In this document: positions 58,110 to 64,000 of the stretch, in pieces
Layout: each line of letters begins with the position of its first letter
Numbering within the stretch: position 1 is the stretch's first letter
Origin: Castanea sativa
Lineage: Eukaryota > Streptophyta > Magnoliopsida > Fagales > Fagaceae
Direction: 5' to 3'
DNA: 64,000 nt
NCBI RefSeq assembly: GCF_040712315.1
Contig: NC_134015.1
Span: 54,785,464 to 54,849,463, forward strand
Notes under the pieces: generated by a model
What the model was told of the DNA's origin: nothing
The model's input: only the letters and a program-made list of their open reading frames with translations
Database searches by the model: none
Made by a program: the position numbers and the translations under genes

Positions 58110-59452
58110 CACTATTTTGAAACCCGGATCGGACCGGGCGGTCCGACCGGGAAAACCGGGAACCGGTCTCAAATCCGGTTTTTAAGCTTCAAGGAGCTGG
58201 GTATACTGAAATCTGAGAGAACCGGACGAACCGTTGGCCAGTTCAACCAGTTAGGGCTGTCCATCCAATCCGGAGATCCGACCCACCCGAAGGATCCGAC
58301 CGGATCCGACTCGAAAACCGTCCGACCAGATCAAGTCACCGGTCGGCGGCGGGTCTTTTGTTCCAAAAACCGACGGCGGCGGATCGGTCTCGGTTTTCGT
58401 CTCCAGAACCCGAAAAAACCCGATCCGACCGATGTACTAGGTCTTTCTATAAAAAAATTCCAGATTCCGGTGACTTTTTCCAGATTCCGGCGGTATTTTC
58501 CAGATTCCAGCCTCAAATTTCCAGATCCCGACTTCAAATTTTCAGATTTTGGCACCAGATTTTCATATTTTAGTGACTTATCTAGTAGATCGAGTGATAT
58601 TTTGTCCAAATCTAGTGAGATCTCACCAGATCCGGTGAGTCTCCGCCGGATTTGACGTTTTTTCGCCTGAAATCAACAATTATGGCAGGATTTTTCACCA
58701 TGGACGGTTCCGACCGAACCGACCGTGCTTCCGGTGCAAAACCGACTGCACCGATCCGACTCCCTCGCCGGTCGGCGGCGGGTCAGTATTTGTTCAACCC
58801 GATTCTATCGGGTCGGTCTCGGGTTGGGCACAAACCCGACCCGGACCGACCCGTGGACACCCCTACAACCAATCATGGAATAAGGGAAAATAAAGAAAAA
58901 TGCAGCTGCCAAGATTTGAACCTGAGCGTTGACACCTTGTAAGCAAGACTAAAGCCTTGACCAATGAACCAAGTGTTCTTCTTGGGAACTAATATGCAAT
59001 ATTATTAAATTTATATTAAATTTACATGATTTATAGTTTCTAAACTTCTATTTAATCTTTCTCAACATAATAAATATTACTAAATTAACTTTTTATTTAA
59101 GAATAATACATATGCAATTTATGAATTTATTTTAAAAGTCGTTTTTAGTTAATTGAAATAATTTCTCTTAAAGGATTATTATAAAAATTTCTTTTTATGC
59201 TTATTTATGTTGTACTATTTTTTTATTAACCTTATAATGTACTATTTTATGTATTTTGTTTCAATTTTTAAGATATTTTTAGTAAATTTTGCTAATATTT
59301 ACAAATTTAATATATTTATTTATATTTAAATAATTATTAAATTAATTATGACGTCATCACGATTCAACCCCGGTTCAACCTCGGTTTGACCTTAAAAACC
59401 TTAAACATCTCCCTTTTACGGTTCAATGAACGGTCCGGGTTTCAAAACCATG
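58110..59452. mobile_element. hAT-like non-autonomous DNA element, 1.34 kb
   Basis: It is flanked by an exact 8-bp duplication, CCCACATG (58102-58109 and 59453-59460). Ends are CACTATTTTGAAACCCGG and, reverse complemented, CATGGTTTTGAAACCCGG. An 8-bp TSD is typical of hAT transposons. The left half is rich in GATCCGACC/ACCGG words, which keep frames open (for example 58107-58655) without resembling a protein. No transposase is present. Confidence 0.75.
58910..58965 (-). repeat. tRNA-like Pol III-type box pair inside the hAT-like element
   Basis: On the minus strand TTGGTTCATTGGTCAAGGC resembles an A box and CAGGTTCAAATCTTGG a B box, about 35 bases apart. It is a degenerate tRNA-like or SINE-derived piece; no cloverleaf fold was found. 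Confidence 0.4.
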
Positions 59453-59821
59453 CCCACATGACATCAATTTAATTTAGGTCCAATATGCGGCAATCAACAT
59501 AACTTTAAGATTGAAAAATACAATAGTATAAAATTAGGTAAAACAATATCCTTGAATAATTTTATTTTACAATTAAAAACATACACTTAAACACTTTCAT
59601 GTATCAAGTTTAGCTATTGCATCAACTTTGAAGCTACTTCAATCGAATCATGTATCAGGTTTAGCTATTGCATCAACTTTGAAGCTACTTCAATCGAATC
59701 TGAAACCATAGCACAGAAAAAAAGTGAAACAAAACTCATTAAATAAAGTAGATAAAAAAGACTATGCTTCTATTTAAAAAAGTGGGTGCACAAGTCTATA
59801 AGAATTAACTAAGATGATATT

Positions 59822-60213
59822 GGCTAAAATGGGTATTTACCCATAATTTTAAAACCATGTAACAAAAATACTCATTTTTCAAAGTGTTTAGCAAAATGTC
59901 CCTATTTTAGAACTTGGTTTTAATAAAATCCAGTTCTATGTGAAACGCGATATCCTCAAAATCGAGTTCTATGTGTATTTTTAAGTAGAACTCGACATTA
60001 GCAATGTTAAGTTCCACTTAAATTTTCAAAAAAAAAAAAAAAAAAGTGGCAAAATATGCATAGAACTCAACATTGCTAATGTAAAGAGTTCTACCTGTAA
60101 TATAATTTTATTAAAATCAAGTTCAAAAAACAGTGGCATTTTGCTAAATAATTTAGAAAGAAGGGTATTTTGCTACATAGTTTTAAAATTAGAGATAAAT
60201 ACCCATTTTGGCT
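59822..60213. mobile_element. MULE-like MITE, 392 bp
   Basis: Long inverted repeats (about 110 bp) begin GGCTAAAATGGGTATTTA on the left and, reverse complemented, AGCCAAAATGGGTATTTA on the right. The flanks AAGATGATATT and AAGTGATACT look like an imperfect duplication. The interior has ATCGAGTTC...GAACTCGA pairs, similar in design to the palindromic modules of the large MULE. Confidence 0.7.
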
Positions 60214-60453
60214 AAGTGATACTAGGGATACCTTCACTTTTATTACACAAGTCTTATAAATTGATGAAGTAATTCAAACATTTAGTTATTAAGCTGTTGA
60301 AGTAGCACCAATCATAAAAAGGTAATTCAAATGTTTATTTATTAAATTGTTAAAGTAGCACAATTCACATTCATTCTCACTTCAACTTGTAGGCTTTTGA
60401 TAGCAAAATTGGGTTTCAAGTCATCATATGAAAAGGTCATTCTCAATAAGCTC

Positions 60454-61335
60454 AGTGGCGTAGACACTTGAAGACTGAGGGGGCTTGGCCCCCCCCCCCC
60501 CCCCCAAATTTTATAAAAATTAAAATTTTTTTTGGAAATATCTTAAATAAATTGAAATTTTTAAATAACCTTATTAATTATTTTGCCCCCCATACTTAAT
60601 AATATACATATATATTTAAGAAAGTCTAAAAATAAATATATTTTTCATTTAAATAAAATACAATCTATAAATACATGTGTCAACAAATTACAATAATTAA
60701 ACATTCGACATTTTTAAAATGAACATATAGTTATTTTAACAATTACCTCAACAAAAAAGGGAAATAGATTACAATTTTCATCTCAACACAACTAGAGCTT
60801 ACTTGTACGGTAGAAAAATTGAAAAGTCAAAAATTTTGTTTTGTTAATGTGCCGCACCACCAACTCTCTCTCTCTGTGTGTGTATGTGTGTGTGTGTGTG
60901 CAAGTTTGCCTCACCCTTTTTTTTTTTTGTACACGGGTCACAAATGAGATATTGAAGCTTTTGTTTGTGCCATGGGCCCCTCATCCTCATCCCCAAGTCA
61001 CCTAACTGTGCAGCAATGCTCTATCTATGCCTCATAGCTAACTGACTCTATCTATACCCTAATACTCGTTGTTTTTAACTCTTTCCAGGTACTATTTGCT
61101 TTGTTTTGATTTTTTTTTAATTTACTTTTCATTGCTTTCTTATTTATATTCCTTATAATATATTAAATCGTTTTGTCAAACTTGTTTCATGACTGTTTAA
61201 TTTTAATTGATACATTTTTGTTTATAGCACATATTGAGTTATGAAGTATTATACATTACTATTTTACATTTCATACACACACACACACAAATTTATATAT
61301 GGCCCTCTTAAAGATAAATTCTTGGCTCTGCCACT
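60454..61335. mobile_element. Small DNA element with AGTGGCG ends
   Basis: The left end AGTGGCGTAGACACTTGAAG pairs with the right end AGTGGCAGAGCCAAGAATT (reverse complement). A poly(C) run of about 18 lies at 60490-60508. This type of repeat, with a G/C-run near the end, is common in plants and resembles the 606-bp element at 29782. No clear target duplication. Confidence 0.5.
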
Positions 61336-61339
61336 AAGT

Positions 61340-62160
61340 ATGCTTCTATAAAGTGTATTTGTTTGGACATGAAATAGGATAGATGGAAAATTTTGGAGAG
61401 AAAATAGAAAGAAAAACTCTTTTAGAGTATATTTGGTAGGGTGGGAAGGAAGAAAAATAAATGGTGGGGATTAAATGTTTTCTTCTCGAACCCATCAAAA
61501 AGTTTTCTCTCAAAAATGGGAAGGGAAAGCTCATGAAATGAGCTTCCAAAAATACCCTTGGAATTCACCTCCAAGTCTCCCATGTGGCTTGCTTCTTCTT
61601 CTTCTTTTTTTTTTTTTCTTTTTTTTCTCCTGTTATTAACATGTTGCCTTTTTTTTTTTTTTTTTTCTATTACTAACGTGTTGGTTTTTTTTTTTTTTTT
61701 GGAAGTGTTGGTTTCTTTTCTTTGATTTTTTTTTTTCTAGACGTGAAGCTTTCTTCTTCTTCATTTTCTGGGTGCTCATATGTTTATTTTCTCATTAATT
61801 TTGGTTGGTTTTTTTTTTTTAAACAGTTTTGGTTTAATTTCTTATGCTTTTTTTAAAAAAACTTTAATGAAGTGTCCATCTATATACCATTTTTTTATAA
61901 GTATAATGTGTTACCCTTTGTTTTATTTAATAGGAATATGATAGTAAATTTATACAAACTTTATTTTCAACCAAACAAAAAAGTTTTACATCCACCACTT
62001 TTTCACCCTCTCAACCAAATACAAATGAGGGAAACTAATATCTTTTTTATACTCTCACTTTTCCATCCTCCCAACCAAACGGATCCTAAGAGTCTGAGTA
62101 TTTTCCTTTCCACTAGACCATATAGGACTCTCATATATATATATTTGAAGTGTTGTTTTT
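61340..62160. mobile_element. MITE-like region with pyrimidine tracts
   Basis: TTTGGTAGGGTGGGAAGGAAG near 61430 pairs with the reverse complement of CCATCCTCCCAACCAAAC near 62060. This GTTTGGTTGGG-type inverted repeat is frequent in plant MITEs. Exact ends could not be placed. Confidence 0.4.
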
Positions 62161-62367
62161 AAAATATGTGATTTAATGTTAAACACACTGATTTTATATA
62201 ATGTTCATTCATCATGGAAACATTAGGTCATATTAGATTTGGAAATCCACATGAAGTAAATTGTTGCATATAAATCATAGTCAAGGTCCTGAAAGGAGAT
62301 AATATCATTGAATATGTCAAATTTTATGACATATTGAATTAGGATTTTGATAATTCGATAGTTACAA

Positions 62368-62462
62368 TGGGGGGGGGGTATTTGAACCCTAAATGTGATG
62401 GACACACACTAGGAGATGCTAACCAATTTAGCTACAAAACTCTTGGCATAGATTAGAATTTT
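62368..62462 (-). repeat. tRNA-like SINE candidate
   Basis: On the minus strand TTGTAGCTAAATTGGTTAGC is a good A-box match and, about 40 bases later, TTAGGGTTCAAATACCCC is a B-box match. It is followed by a C-run. No tail or target duplication was recognised. Confidence 0.5.
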
Positions 62463-62739
62463 AGTGTAATAAAATTTGTACATATTTATTTCCATTTGTC
62501 AAGAATGTGAATAAATTGTATTTCACAAGAAAATCTGAAATATTTATGTTCCTTTTGCATAAGTCAAAAGCTTAAGTATGTATATTCATTTAACTTGTAT
62601 CACAAAATATAATAAGTATAGATATGGTTTTCATTCTTAAACATCATTCAGGTGTCATGTAGATTAGGTTCATTAATTTTTCTCACACAACCGGAATTAG
62701 GTAGTACATGAAGTTGTGAGACTTCCATCATCGCAAATC

Positions 62740-63425
62740 TAGGGATATGCTCAAGGTTAATGAGTGATTTTGGGGGGGCTATCACGGCAACGATTCTTAA
62801 TCAACAGCCTCTTGAGGTGGGATGGGTAGCGCCTCCTCCAAATACGTATAAGATTAATGTAGATGGAGCGACATCAGAGAATGGAAAACCCTCTAGTGTT
62901 GGAGTAGTGATCAGGGACTGTAGAGGTTGTGTTATTACAGCAAGAGGGAAGATACTACCTGCTACTTACTCAGCGGAAGTAGCGGAAGCTTTTGCCATTG
63001 AAGAAGGGGTTGTGTTGGCTTGTGAATTGAAGCTGTCAAATGTAATTTTGGAGTTTGATTCTACTGCTGTTATCCAAGCCATAGTTTCAAAATCAGGCTG
63101 TGGAGACATAGGCCCCATTATTCAAGGATCTCTTGTCACGTTAGATTCCTTCTGTAGTTGGAACGCAAGCCATCTGAAAAGGGACTACAACAGAAAAGGG
63201 ACTACAACAGAGCTACGCACGATTTACCCCAGGTAACCAGAACTGCAAAAACTTCCCAAACATGGATAGGGATGGACCCTCCTATTCTGCAGCAAGCTCT
63301 CCTTATTGATCGGTCAAAGTGTTAATGTCCCCTTTGGGACTTCTTGTATTTTGGCATTTCCCTTTGCTGTACCTCAATTTCAGTTCTTTGGTGGAATATA
63401 TCAAAGTTTTCAGTTCAAAAAAAAA
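62740..63425 (+). mobile_element. 5'-truncated L1-like LINE, 3' end with RNase H-like domain
   Basis: The frame from 62760 contains WVAPPPNTYKINVDGATSEN, GVVIRDCRGCVITARG, AEVAEAFAIEEGVVLACELK and LEFDSTAVIQAI, the RNase H-like domain found at the end of plant L1 elements. A 17-bp tandem duplication (AAAAGGGACTACAACAG, 63177-63210) breaks the frame. The original reading then continues to a stop at 63324, followed by a short 3' UTR and an A-tract at 63418-63425. Confidence 0.75.
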
Positions 63426-64000
63426 TCAAGAAAATTCATATTTTGTGAAAAAACCAACAAATGAGTAAACGAGTAATATGACAAAATTGAATTTCAAAAT
63501 ATTTTGTCGATAACTTATTAATAAAAAATTGTTCCATTCAACATTTTCATGCATCATGTAGAACTCATATCTACGATTTAATGGTACAATTTGAAGTTTA
63601 GGATAGATATTGCAAATGACCCTAGAAGTTAGGATAGATGGTTTCAATAGAATTAACTTTGATGCTGCTATAAGAGTATCGAAAGTTTGTACTGCAGTTG
63701 TCTTTAGAGTTAAGAGATCATAAGCAGACATTAATACAATTTGTATTGAAATCTATGGGTTGAAGCTCAACCTAGACTTTTTGCAACCTCCAAAGCTCTT
63801 GAAGTATGTTATACAAGAATTATTATTATAGTCTCTCCACCTCAGTACTCCATTGGAGCAGAGTCTATTATCTCTATTCTGTTTTGTCTTTAAGTCTTTC
63901 CCTCATTCTCTTGTTATAGGGTGGGTTTGTTAGTTTTGATTGTAACTATAGAGGAATCCCTTCCATCTCCTCCATCCCTCTCTCTGTGTTGGAAGTTCAG
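63426..64000. other. Unassigned DNA at the right edge
   Basis: No gene or recognised repeat. Confidence 0.35.

Larger units (their letters stand above)
57950..59770. repeat. Segmental duplication, empty-site copy
   Basis: CTTGATACTATCCAACATCA at about 58022 matches 19157-19169 joined to 29348-29360 without the Tat-like element. The right part (59460-59760) matches 29605-29790 plus 30388-30475 without the 606-bp insertion. It has its own 53-bp tandem duplication (59598-59703). Confidence 0.85.

Noticed and set aside
58107..58942. Open frames in the GATCCGACC-rich part of the hAT-like element
   Set aside because: They result from simple-word repetition; no transposase motif.
1..64000. CRISPR arrays, rRNA genes, intact tRNA genes, bacterial operons or viral insertions
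   Set aside because: None is supported. The direct repeats are minisatellites or transposon parts, and the three tRNA-like box pairs do not fold as complete tRNAs.

Overview
The window is nuclear DNA from a flowering plant. It is AT-rich, its genes carry canonical GT-AG introns, and most of it is transposon-derived. The P450 subfamily and the retrotransposon types suggest a woody eudicot, possibly Fagaceae, but no marker fixes the species. I recognise two resident gene families. One is a METTL7-like (AdoMet-dependent) methyltransferase, present as exon 1 of one copy at 72-377, a six-exon copy at 34288-37986, and an exon-1 scrap at 41340-41401. The other is a five-exon CYP749A-like cytochrome P450 at 50771-56700, which reads as intact (523 aa).

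Region 663-16467 is the most interesting part. It is a 15.8-kb Mutator-like element (MULE) with 9-bp target-site duplications and terminal inverted repeats of about 218 bp. Its layout resembles maize MuDR. A MURA-type transposase gene (1162-4636, +, three apparent single-base indels) reads inward from the left end. A plant mobile domain (PMD) gene (12255-9562, -, uninterrupted, 700 aa) reads inward from the right, in the position mudrB holds in MuDR. A putative 5' UTR exon of the PMD gene lies beside the right terminal repeat, so its first intron would be 3.5 kb. The element also carries decayed pieces of host genes: vacuolar processing enzyme (legumain), ribosomal protein eL22, glyoxalase II, a LysM receptor-like kinase ectodomain and one unidentified terminal exon. 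About 16 near-palindromic modules of about 25 bp, built on AAATCGAGTCT...AGACTCGATTT, mark both ends and a cluster between the two genes.

Region 16477-34287 holds an LTR-like segment, a tRNA-like SINE candidate, and a complete 10.2-kb Ty3/gypsy element of Tat type on the minus strand (19170-29347, TSD CTATC). Its two 650-bp LTRs show five differences, its gag-pol is riddled with frameshifts, and it has an antisense extra gene beside its 3' LTR. It sits in a segment duplicated at 57950-59770, where the empty target site survives. LINE scraps and unassigned DNA follow.

Region 34288-43510 holds the methyltransferase gene and a rearranged upstream region: a 0.7-kb segmental duplication, a solo LTR, and a minisatellite that has copied the end of that LTR. 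Region 43510-50770 has two solo LTRs with clean 5-bp TSDs, a LINE scrap and a rearranged gypsy remnant. Region 50771-64000 has the P450 (with an LTR and a split RTE-type LINE in intron 2), a hAT-like element, a small MULE-like MITE, other small DNA elements, a SINE-like sequence and a LINE 3' end.
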